Shown here: one piece after another, positions 55,898 through 64,000 of the stretch | Position numbering within the stretch: the stretch's first letter is position 1 | Layout: every line of letters starts with the position of its first letter | Assembly (NCBI GenBank): GCA_031763025.1 | Contig: JASSKH010000020.1 | Span: forward strand, 10,476,528-10,540,527 | Reading direction: 5' to 3' | Source: Macrocystis pyrifera | Taxonomy: Eukaryota; Sar; Phaeophyceae; Laminariales; Laminariaceae | DNA length: 64,000 bases | Translations under genes and position numbers: made by a program | The notes under the pieces: generated by a model | What the model was told of the DNA's origin: nothing | The model's input: only the letters and a program-made list of their open reading frames with translations | The model's database searches: none

Positions 55898-55935
<38 letters not shown>

Positions 55936-56043
55936 GTAGTTCCAGTGGGGGAATACCTGGTGATGGGTGGATCACGACAGGATCACAGCCGTACGTACAT
56001 TCAGGGCGAGCATACGCAGAGGCATCGGTACAGCAGTGGCAGC

Positions 56044-56086
<43 letters not shown>

Positions 56087-56213
56087 CAGTTGGGAGGATC
56101 GACGGGCCGGGAGTAGATATATACTACGTGGGTTTTTCGATCGCATTCAAGCAACAGCAACAGAAAGGATATTGGTGCACACCTTTACCAGCTTCAAAAC
56201 CGTTCACTGCAGC
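55767..56213. repeat. 66-bp direct repeats around a G37 run and CAG tract
   Basis: CAACAGCAACAGAAAGGATATTGGTGCACACCTTTA.CAGCTTC (quoted in blocks) occurs at about 55,770-55,832 and again at 56,151-56,213. Between them lie A14 (55,877-55,890), G37 (55,898-55,934) and a CAGCAG run at 56,037-56,088. The block lies inside Harbinger intron 1, close to the exon 2 acceptor. Confidence 0.85.
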
Positions 56214-56214
56214 A

Positions 56215-58200
56215 GCAGTACTCGTCCCATTTCCTGATTTGCCACGGATAATTGCTCTTGTATTGGCAAGCTAGATTTATGTTGTAAAGCTGCTGTACAT
56301 GCAGCTGCTAGAGCAAGTTCATTATTGTTGCTGCTAGCCACGTACGGGTTCTAACGCTGCTGTCGTACGAGTACAGCTGGGTTCGAGCGACAGCGCGAAG
56401 GTTACACACAACTCACACACCTGGTATACAGAAACGGGGTTTCATACCACGTGTACGTGTATCAGGTTTGACGACTTCTAGCTTTGCCGCACAACGTTTC
56501 ACAGTGTCAGGTGGCGTGCAAGGTGCTAGTGGGTCCAGATTGTATACAGCACCAGTTGCGGTGCAAGATACCAGAGAGGCACCCAAACTACTACACACGG
56601 AGACTATAGGGTTTCCCCGTGAAAAAAAAAAACGTCGCGAAGATCGTCGTCTGGGGGAAAAAAAGACGTCTCGAGGTTACGCCGCTTTATTATCCGCAAA
56701 AATACGAAAATCTGGGAATTTTACCACGACGAAAAAATCTCACGAGAGGTACTTTTACGGCCTGTTTTTTTTCGTCGTGAGGATGAACAGCTGCGAACAG
56801 ACCGCACCCAGCCCATCCCCTGCTCCATATATATCCCAACCTTGGCATCCCTCATCTGGGTCGCTGAAAGCAATCCACAGCAGCAGTGTATACCACGACG
56901 ACAATACCGCTTCAACGTGGGGCCGGCCGGCACCGCAGGAGATACGGCTTTCTGTTTGGGTGCGACCCATCTACAGCTCTGCGCTGATCGCCTGTTGAGT
57001 TTCTTGTCGACGGAAACATGTCCTCGGGTCCACGCAGCAAGGGGCATGGAACCACACTAACAGCGAGCGCAAGACATTCCCTTCGCACTCGCACCCCGCA
57101 GAGCCTAGGCCGTCGCGAAGGGTATGGAGAGCCGCAGCATGCCGGACTGGGGGGGTGGAGGGGGGTGGCGTTGGGCCAGTGAGGGCGACCGGGAGCAACA
57201 GCTCTTCTGTGCGTCTGGGTGATAGTTTTCAAATTGGCTCGCTGGACTCTCACCGGAGTTGGTTGTAATTTGTGAGCACGAGGGGTGGGGGAGCTGCTGC
57301 TGTCACAGTGGTTGGAGGTTCGAGCGGGGTGGAGGAGGCAGATCACAAGGACGAGGATGAGCAGGGGGGGAATAACGCAGGCGGCGGTACCGCAGCAGGA
57401 TATGCTTGGGGTTGTATGTAGCGGGTCATTCGGAGCATATGGCGTTCGTATGATGTACGAAGCTACATGCATGGAGGATCGCTGCCTACGTGATTTTGCG
57501 TTTTTGAAGATACGACTGCTGTAATGACCAGATACGAGGTATGACACCTGGTAGGAAGTACTGCTGTACGAGTATGCTCTATGTACTCGTGTGTGGGGCA
57601 ACTGCTGCTGTACGACCTTCAGGCATCCAGTAAACAACACACGCGTGATTGGACCCACGAATGGAAGGGGTGTACAGTGGCAGTAGCGCCAGTTTAGCAG
57701 CTGTTAACCGTGTCATGAGATAGATGCGGGTTCATGAGTTACAGGTGATGAGAGCATCAGGGATGCGCGAATCGGCATACTGTAAATAAATGTAGGAAAT
57801 TGGATTTCACAAACTCTCACAGACGTGTGAACCTCTCCCCTCCCTTGCGCACAACGTCTGCTGTACGAACTTGGGGCCGCCGTATGTGAATTTACACGCA
57901 GACATGCACGGTCGCAACGCACTACTATTTTATCCCAACCTACCCGCCGTCCGTAGGGACTCGTACCACTTTTGTTAAACGAAAGCTTTTATCTTCACAC
58001 ACCCGCGGGGATAACTACCGTTTCCATGTCATCAGTGTCCCACGGAAAAAGAGAACCTGGGTTGTAAAATCTTTTGCTGCAATTCGACGACAGTTTATCG
58101 GCGACCAGCACCCCCACTCCCCGACACAACACATTACTTCCTCCAACAATCAAAAACTACTCGTCGGCATCCAGCCTCTAACCAAGACACCGCCAAGAGA
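56215..58200. other. Harbinger intron 1 remainder, no gene supported
   Basis: Frames up to 248 codons on minus (56,912-57,658) lack domains. GTACCAGGTAC-like and CTGCTGTACGAG words are scattered. Nothing else stands out. Confidence 0.45.
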
Positions 58201-58202
58201 GT

Positions 58203-58282
58203 ATGCCGGACAATGATTCCTCTTCGAATCCTCAGTTCGGCGAGACGATTACGTACGAATCGGACGACTCCTATCTTGAATG
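58203..58282 (+). CDS. Possible first exon on the opposite strand
   Basis: ATG opens MPDNDSSSNPQFGETITYES and runs to DDSYLEW, then a G|GTACGT donor-like site. It is acidic and small, with no downstream exon found. It lies within the Harbinger intron on the other strand. It may be chance. Confidence 0.2.
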
Positions 58283-58979
58283 GTACGTGCGTGCGTGGGA
58301 TTTTACTTTTTTACGGAGCATGCGCCTTCGTTGTTCACGAAAAGGCACGAGCGGCGAGATCTCCATAACTTTCGCAGACTACTCGCCAAACTGTCCTTCA
58401 AACGTCACGGCGAACTTCACGACGATATTTTATGAACTGAGACGACGTTCTCCGCGACGTTCTTTCACGGCGTTTTGTAAAAAATACGGGGAAACCCTAT
58501 ACTATGCTAGATGAAAGTCGACCCAAGACAGCGATAACGACGATAACTGAGAGGTGACCAAGAAGTGGCGCCAACGCGCTACAAGGAAAGCACAACACAC
58601 ACACGAAACAGTATCACACTCACGTCCATAGTGCTCGTCTATTTTTCGAGGACTGGGCGGAGCAAGTCGGCGAGCTTCGCGAAACTCTCTTCAGGCATCC
58701 GAAAAGTCCTCCGGACAGCTTTCCGGCGACGGAGGTCTTCCCTCAGCTCTGCCCACGAGAGACGGTACGGCTCATAGATCGACGATCGTCTCTTGGGAAC
58801 ATGTGGTGTAGCTCCTGCTGTCATGAACATGCCCAGCACGACGAGAGCAGCAGCGATCGCCTTCAGCATGTTTCTGCGCCTCGCTTCTGGAAAATTGTAG
58901 GGGTTGAATCGTTGTCTCGTACGACTCAATGACGAGTCCTCCGGAGACCCGGACCGCTTCCTTCCACCTTCCATAATAT

Positions 58980-60530
58980 GTGACCTCCCTGGCCAACGTC
59001 TCAAGCTACCCGCTTGTCCCAGTGTCGAGCGACGGCGCGGGTTGGAACACTGCCTCGAATATCGTGAAAATCGTGAAAGGTGTGATTGGTTTTCCAAAAT
59101 TTGGAACGGGAACACTTCGTGATTTTTCAGGGGCTGAAGTCCCAGAATGGGACCTGGTGTAAGTACCCCATGGGGTACGTGGATAAAAAGTACCCCACCA
59201 AAGAGGTACTTTTAAAAGTGCACGTACCCCAAAGGAAGACCTACTACTATTACTATAACACATATACATACATCCAATGTCGACGTCTCCCAAGCTTTGA
59301 TCTGATCCGGTGCGCTACTGCTGTACAGCAGGCCGCGGCACCACTACATAAGGTCACATACAGCCGCAGCAGTACTATCGTGTCATTTGGTATCTTATAC
59401 TACCGCTGCCCCGCAATAGTACGTCGACGTCGTCCGTTAGAGTATACTCCCACTCGTACTGGTATCCGACAGATCATGGTCTATTAATAGTACATTGTTA
59501 TTGTGTATGTATCTATCTGTAACCCATCGCTCTCCGTCCACTCCCGGCGAACAACCTTTACCTGGGTATGTTACTACTGACTGCTGCTGCTGGTTGTCCT
59601 CAACATATTTTTGGAGGAAATGCGTGCAGAAGAGCTATCAAGGATAATAGGTTCCTCCTGTCCTGGCCTCATGATTCGGGTGATAGACATAAATAAATAA
59701 GCATTGAATGTATTGATTTGGTTGCTGTTATTTTTTTTTTCGTGAATTGTTAGCGATTGACACTATTAATATAAATATTATAATACAAACTGCTGTTTTG
59801 ATGATAATATACCTAATTTTGTCGTATTTTAGAAAGAAGAGCAGACGCCATGGTGCACGAACGACCACCCACCGCACGTGCATCAAATGAGCAGCGCGAG
59901 CATCAGGCCTGTGCTGGACCTCTACCGCCTACTGCTCAACACCTTCAGGAAGTATATACCGTGTATCTGTACATCCTGCATTGTTTAATTTTGTAGTACA
60001 ACTATAAACAACACGAGTATTAGCAAGCAGCAGTAAGGCTTAGGAACGTACACTGCACATGTAATTAATACATTGTCGGATAGTGAAACCGTAAGTTCAT
60101 GCGCAAGGAGTTTTACCTCCGATATGTTATTCAGGTTGCCCTCCGAATATGTGCCACTCAATTTCCACTTTTCGACGTACCTTAAATATCGACATTGGTG
60201 TATATATCAGCACCATACAAATAGCTGCTTGCTTCGTACTCGATGTAGATAGTATACGCGTTCTGATGTATTAATACGGTCGTTTTGCGGCGAGAGGGTG
60301 GTAGGCAACGCAATGCCCCCCGACGACGTAGTACGTAGAGCGAGCGAGTGGTCACGCTTTGGAAATATAAACATATCTCCAAGGAAACGCTGTTGCGTAC
60401 CAGGGGATTCTTCAATTCATCCATGGAACACCATGTCTGCCTACCAGCATCTTCTATGCCTCGCGCTTTATTCACCTCGCGTTTTTGCGGGGAAATTTGT
60501 CTTTGTTAACCTCATTTTTACTTTGCTGCT
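58980..60530. other. No supported gene; GTACC hairpins
   Basis: GTACCCCATGGGGTAC (59,163-59,178) is a perfect palindrome, and AAAAGTACC / GGTACTTTT form a hairpin at 59,187-59,214. AT-rich sequence follows to 60.2 kb. A 97-codon minus frame at 60,182-60,475 has no domain. Confidence 0.5.
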
Positions 60531-60531
60531 T

Positions 60532-60792
60532 CAGGACAAGCCGTCTGTACTCCCCCCCGGTACGTACCTTCATTTTTATCGCGTAGAGGGTTCAGCATTC
60601 CCGACTGGTGGTCGATTTCCATCGAATGTCGCTGACTCACGCTCTCGCGCTTTCCGCAAGTCAACTCTATGCACAAGAAGAAGTCCCGACGAGTATAGAC
60701 GAGCATGCAGTTGGCGGGGCTCGAACCTGTGAAATCGTCCTTGGTCGTTACGCGGTTTACCTACTACCAGGTAGACCTTAGGGGACACCATG
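60532..60792 (-). repeat. SINE copy B (tRNA-derived head)
   Basis: On minus, the head starts GGTGTCCCCTAAGG, with an A-box-like CTGGTAGTAGGTAA and a canonical B box GGTTCGAGCCCCGCC. The body GCGGAAAGCGCGAGAGCGTGAGT, TTCGATGGAAATCGAC, CGGGAATGCTGAACCCT and GGTACGTACCGGGGGG to ACGGCTTGTCC matches copy A at 32.1 kb. The 3' tail reads AGTAAAAATG. This is the best preserved copy. Confidence 0.85.
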
Positions 60793-60931
60793 ACCCTAAA
60801 TGACATACGCTGCGCCCGACATGAACTATTTTTTTCTCTTCATGTTCCCATCTCATTTCTTTTCTCGCCCCCTCTTAGTCCTAACTAAGATCCGGGGTCA
60901 TATAGCAGGCTTTTCTCTCCCCCCCGATACG

Positions 60932-60957
60932 CCCCCCCCCCCCCCCCCCCCCCCCCC
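60932..60957. repeat. Run of 26 C
   Basis: Homopolymer between the full SINE copy and the truncated one, following CTCTCCCCCCCGATACG. Confidence 0.95.
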
Positions 60958-60961
60958 GTGC

Positions 60962-61056
60962 GCGCTACCGTGTACTTGTTGTATTTCTATCGCGAAAAAG
61001 GTTCAGCACCTCCTTCCTGTGTCGACTCGTGTCGAATCCTACGCTCTTGGCTGGCC
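60962..61056 (-). repeat. SINE copy C, truncated and diverged
   Basis: Plus-strand TATCGCGAAAAAGGTTCAGCA, then GTCGACTCGTGTCGAA and ACGCTCTTGG align by eye to TATCGCGTAGAGGGTTCAGCA, GTCGATTTCCATCGAA and ACGCTCTCGC of copy B in the same orientation. The head is missing; the MULE gene end overlaps here. Confidence 0.4.
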
Positions 61057-61058
61057 AC

Positions 61059-63470
61059 CTACGTGGCTTTGGGTCTCTTCCTGGACGAGTGTAGCTCCGT
61101 GCAGTCTAGATACCGACTCTCCTTCTTACTTCTAACCGACGAATCGGGCGGATTGAGTATGCCCGAGATGTTGTCTGGGTCGCGAGAGAGGAGAGGGCCC
61201 CGCACAAAAGCTTGCGCATCCCGCGCGAACCTCGCCGCTACTTCCATCCCTGCATTGTAGTAATTCGGGCGGTTTTGGTCGAAGTGGTCGATAACACTCC
61301 TGACCGCGGCAACGCATGTCTCCATCATGTTGGCGCTCAGCTTCCCTTTGATGACCGCACCTAGGGCGCTGCGCTTGACATGGTTGTCATCCTGCATGTA
61401 TATCCCCCCAAAATCGTCAGTGAAGCCACCATCGTACGTCCCTCGTTCATGCCCGTCGAACACGCTAAGGTCGGCCCTGTGGATACTCCACTCGTCACCA
61501 GAAGATCGCCAACGAGGGTGGATACAATCGCCATTGAACTCTAGGGCGCGTTGCAGCCGCGTGAAGAGTGCGACTAATACGTGCCTGCATGGCAAGCTAC
61601 AACGCAGCACCTGCAAGCAAGTGCATAGCTGAAAACCGTCAGGCCCGACAACGACGATGTGCGCGCTTTCGTCTTGGTACCGGAACACCACTTTTACGAC
61701 AGCAGTTAGCTGCACGTGCTCAACCAGTTGATGAAACGCGGGCAAAGATGTCGCCCCAAATTTGGGGCCCAATGGATCATAGTCCTCATCGAACCCTTCC
61801 TCCGGCACCTCCCGACATACATCGTGGTGGTCACTGCTGTGCTCTGCCAACTTCCTCAGGAAGTCGTTGGCACCATTGCCCTCTGCCAGCACGTATGTAT
61901 CATAGAGGGTGCTTGTCCGTAGTTCTTCCAGCATTTTCTGCACAAGGGTAGATGAAACCGAGCATTGATGGTTACTCAAACTGTTGGACCGATCGACAGT
62001 GGTTAGATATAGAGCACTACCTTCTGGATCACTCAGTCAGTACGTAGTCAGCGCCGACTGAGTGGTCCAGCAGGTAATAATAGTGCTACATAACCACATT
62101 TCACACTGGGCCCAGGGGAGAGAGGTGCAATCTGCTCACGGCTATAAACATATTTCAGCATGAGAATATACTGAAGATGATTCTATGCACCACAACTGTC
62201 AAGGACGGACTACCGGCACGTATTACCGTTGTCTCCTCTCACCTTATGTGCGTAGTGGCTGACCTTGACTCTTTCGAGTTCCTGCAGCATAGGCTCGAAA
62301 GACTTGAGCACTTTGTCCTCCAGTTCCTTGATGCTGACGGCGGGGACCTTGGCGGCAAGTCTTTGCGGTCGTTTCGGTCAATGTGGACAGGGCAGTCGAG
62401 GGTCTTTCAGGTGAGCATGCAGCACCCAAACATGGTGTAAGACTTGACATCTCGACGTATACCCCCCGTAACTGGGCCTAGTATCAAGGTCAGCAATCTA
62501 CCGCAATCTACCCAACATCTTGAGGACCAATTTACTGTTCGTCAAGGATAATAGACTTCTCTCCTCAATCGATGTTTCCTGCCGTCTTTTTTTTCACCAT
62601 TGATTACGTGTACCACGAAAGAAAAGCAACATGAGCGACTGAACTCAAGCCAACTAACTGGCCGTATATTTCCGGATCGCCCTAAAACGAGAAGACACCA
62701 GATCGTGGAATAGAAAGCATGTGATGGATGATGTGGAGGGTTAGACATGAAACATTGGCGCCGCCCGCCCTCGCCGCATTACCCTTGATTCAAACTCACG
62801 CGAGGGATTCCACAGCAAAGGCCCTTGTTCGTCTGGCCAGCTCCTCCTTCACCCAGTTCAGGGTGGATTTCCTGTTGATGACGTGGCGTGTTTCTAGCAC
62901 ACCGAAGATTCCCTCCACCGTCGATGATGCTGTCATGCTCAGGGTCATAGCGGTCGGGTGGTAGCAGCGAGCCCAGTGCTTCCGTTGCCTGTAAATACAA
63001 CGATTGAACCATGAGATAATTTTATCGTTCTGTCTAGCAAGGCATTATGCTTGTCTCTGAGCAGAAACCGAAAACCATGCTCGTACCCGTCTGACCGTCG
63101 GACTCACCCGAATAGGTAGCCGCTGAGGTACGCTTGACACGCCGAATCCTTGACCATTTCCATTACTTTCGGCCACACCCCGTCAAAGGCCTGCAACCCG
63201 TGGACGAGCGACACGGCGACAAAAATCCACGGAAAACGCTGGTAAGGTTATATGCACCAGGTATTGGGCACTCCATTAAAAAAAAACAAGCGCAACTAAC
63301 GCCCTGTAGGTGTGAAGTGCTTTGCCCGAGCGCGCCTTGGCACTTCTTCTTGACATTTTTCATCAAGTGCCAAAGGCAATGCAGGTGCACTGTGTTTGGA
63401 AGATGCTCCGCAACCGCGCTTGTCATGGCAGCGTCGGCGTCCGAAATAATAACCTTCACGGTGGGAGGGA
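61059..63470 (-). CDS. MULE (Mutator-like) transposase, five exons, 5' part missing
   Basis: Exons: about 63,470-63,301; 63,238-63,108; 62,988-62,800; 62,360-62,243; 61,937-61,059. Donors are GTTAGT, GTGAGT, GTGAGT, GTGAGA; acceptors end in AG; all phases agree and no stop intervenes. The first exon has FPPTVKVIISDADAAMTSAV, then HLHCLWHLMKN, the second Asp and C..H motif of the MULE DDE domain. The third exon has RKHWARCYHPTAMTLSMTAS and STVEGIFGVL, where the Glu lies. The last exon has a SWIM finger, CTC then LPCRHVLVAL, and HPRWRSS. The first-Asp subdomain is not upstream; OTU-like sequence in another frame is there instead. Confidence 0.75.
61998..62098. repeat. Foldback element in the last MULE intron
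   Basis: GTGGTTA and GTAGCACTA-type outer arms and the inner arms TGGATCACTCAGTC / GACTGAGTGGTCCA are inverted around TACGTAGTCAGCGCC. The core ACTCAGTC.GCGCTGACT matches the core of the palindromes at 5.9-6.4 kb. It lies within the intron 62,242-61,938 and leaves the exons intact. Confidence 0.8.
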
Positions 63471-63489
63471 ATACACTACAACTCGATAG

Positions 63490-63950
63490 GGCTACCCCAC
63501 GCCCCGTCCGGGCACATGGGAAGAATCTCGGACAGTAGCATCATTTCGTAGTCGTCCTGCTTACAGTCGTTGGCTACTCGGTACTTCGCGAGAACAGCGT
63601 TACTGTATTATAGGCAGGAGTGGTGCAGGTGACGATTCTCTCCCACCAGTTGCTCGGCGTTCTTCGCGGCCTTCGCAAGCACCACGAGCTTCACATGGGG
63701 CCAGAAGCAATCGGTGCCCCATAGGCCGTGAGAAATAGAACGCCACAAGCAGTTTCCATCGCCTTCTACGTAGAAGGCGCGACACACCTGACGCAACTCC
63801 AAAGGCAGCACCCGTGTGGCGCTACCGTCAAACAACTGTCGGGCCTGGGGAATGACACCGGAAACACGGGGACCAACAGGCCGTACGGGTGCGCATTCGT
63901 TACGGATACGAATTAGTGAACGTCGGCAACAACGACTTTCCTGGTACGTG
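63490..63950 (-). CDS. OTU-type cysteine protease domain beside the MULE
   Basis: The minus frame reads RIRNECAPVRPVGPRVSG, then VCRAFYVEGDGNCLWRSISH, GLWGTDCFWPHVKLVVLAK, and later KYRVANDCKQDDYEMMLLSE and PDGAWGSPIEL. DGNCLWRS is the OTU Asp-Gly-Asn-Cys box, and the GxWG-P-E-L phrase fits the region ahead of the catalytic His. A TAA at about 63,610 interrupts it, unless a 44-nt GT-AG intron removes the stop. The frame stops at 63,494, before any His motif, and the MULE frame starts about 25 bases on. OTU enzymes usually cleave ubiquitin chains; fusion or juxtaposition with the MULE cannot be settled here. Confidence 0.6.
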
Positions 63951-64000
63951 CTTTATGCTGTGTATTCGCTGATCCGCCATGGTTTCAATAGGACGATGGG
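63951..64000. other. Right edge, continues outside the window
   Basis: A possible acceptor (CGTACCAG on minus, near 63,940) suggests an upstream exon of the OTU/MULE gene beyond 64,000. Confidence 0.3.

Larger units (their letters stand above)
54524..58974 (-). pseudogene. PIF/Harbinger-type transposase, three exons
   Basis: Exon 1 (58,974-about 58,624) encodes MEGGRKRSGSPEDSSL, a hydrophobic stretch, then RRTFRMPEESFAKLADLLRP, the usual N-terminal block. A TAG stop precedes the GTGAGT donor. Exon 2 (55,754-55,520) has LAIGLRMLAGGSYLDVGSRF, VSRSSVYNILWEVVDAVN, a helix-turn-helix, and ends CRKFAAKFK|GTGAGG; one base is missing near 55,565. Exon 3 (55,276-54,524) has GIFDGVVAAADGLFIDMKAP, HYGFNVQATCNADYRF, GYFIIGDAAYPIS and LRVKIEQSFGILVSTWGIL, giving the DDE Asp, Asp and Glu. 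Phase 0 joins exons 2 and 3. Intron 1 is 2.9 kb and filled with repeats. Two defects suggest a recent pseudogene, unless they are assembly errors. Confidence 0.8.

Noticed and set aside
56912-57658. 248-codon minus-strand frame in the Harbinger intron
   Set aside because: No domain, many Cys/His/Pro by composition, and inside an intron of the same-strand transposase.

Overview
The window reads as nuclear DNA of a eukaryote dominated by mobile elements. No ordinary housekeeping gene was recognised. GT-AG introns with matching phases, chromovirus, PIF/Harbinger, MULE and hAT-type elements, tRNA-derived repeats and abundant CAG tracts all point to a nuclear genome. The style (GC-rich element coding sequence in moderate-GC surroundings, CAG repeats, many GTAC-rich stretches) would fit a brown alga or another photosynthetic stramenopile. 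That assignment is an inference with modest confidence; nothing here is a species marker.

Layout. 0-9.2 kb: a decayed minus-strand Ty3/gypsy chromovirus (gag, protease, RNase H, integrase, chromodomain; RT palm missing), broken by a nest of perfect or near-perfect palindromes at 5.9-6.4 kb. 9.2-19.9 kb: repeats, comprising an LTR-like repeat, a four-unit array, a USP-protease-like pseudogene (12.56-13.94 kb), a 448-bp tandem duplication, and a ~3-kb inverted-repeat structure carrying tRNA-like segments and a MITE. 19.9-31.4 kb: an ~11.5-kb plus-strand non-LTR retrotransposon with a low-complexity repeat-rich N-terminal region, several RING-like zinc modules, reverse transcriptase, a Cys/His knuckle and a restriction-like endonuclease. 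31.4-44.9 kb: SINE, MITEs, foldbacks, CAG arrays, a 93-nt G run, zinc-finger exon candidates, a 1,065-bp non-autonomous hAT element with an exact 8-bp target duplication, and a second LTR-like repeat. 44.9-48.6 kb: a broken multi-exon gene of unknown function. 49-54 kb: two satellite arrays in opposite orientation sharing a TCGCGA-centred core. 54.5-59 kb: PIF/Harbinger transposase (minus). 60.5-61.1 kb: SINE copies. 61-64 kb: a spliced MULE transposase with SWIM finger next to an OTU-type protease domain (minus), running off the right edge.

How the parts relate. There is no operon-like cooperation; these are independent elements of different ages nested in each other. Two themes stand out. 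First, three different elements carry ubiquitin-pathway-like domains (RING-like fingers on the retrotransposon, an OTU domain beside the MULE, a USP-like fold at 12.6 kb). Second, tRNA-derived sequence recurs in several guises (palindromised tRNA half at 5.9 kb, tRNA-Ser-like at 15.6 kb, Leu-like heads at 17.6 and 17.8 kb, SINE heads at 32.1 and 60.8 kb). Most coding regions have frameshifts or stops. The MULE exons from the second catalytic region onward are the exception: five exons join with consistent phases and no stop.
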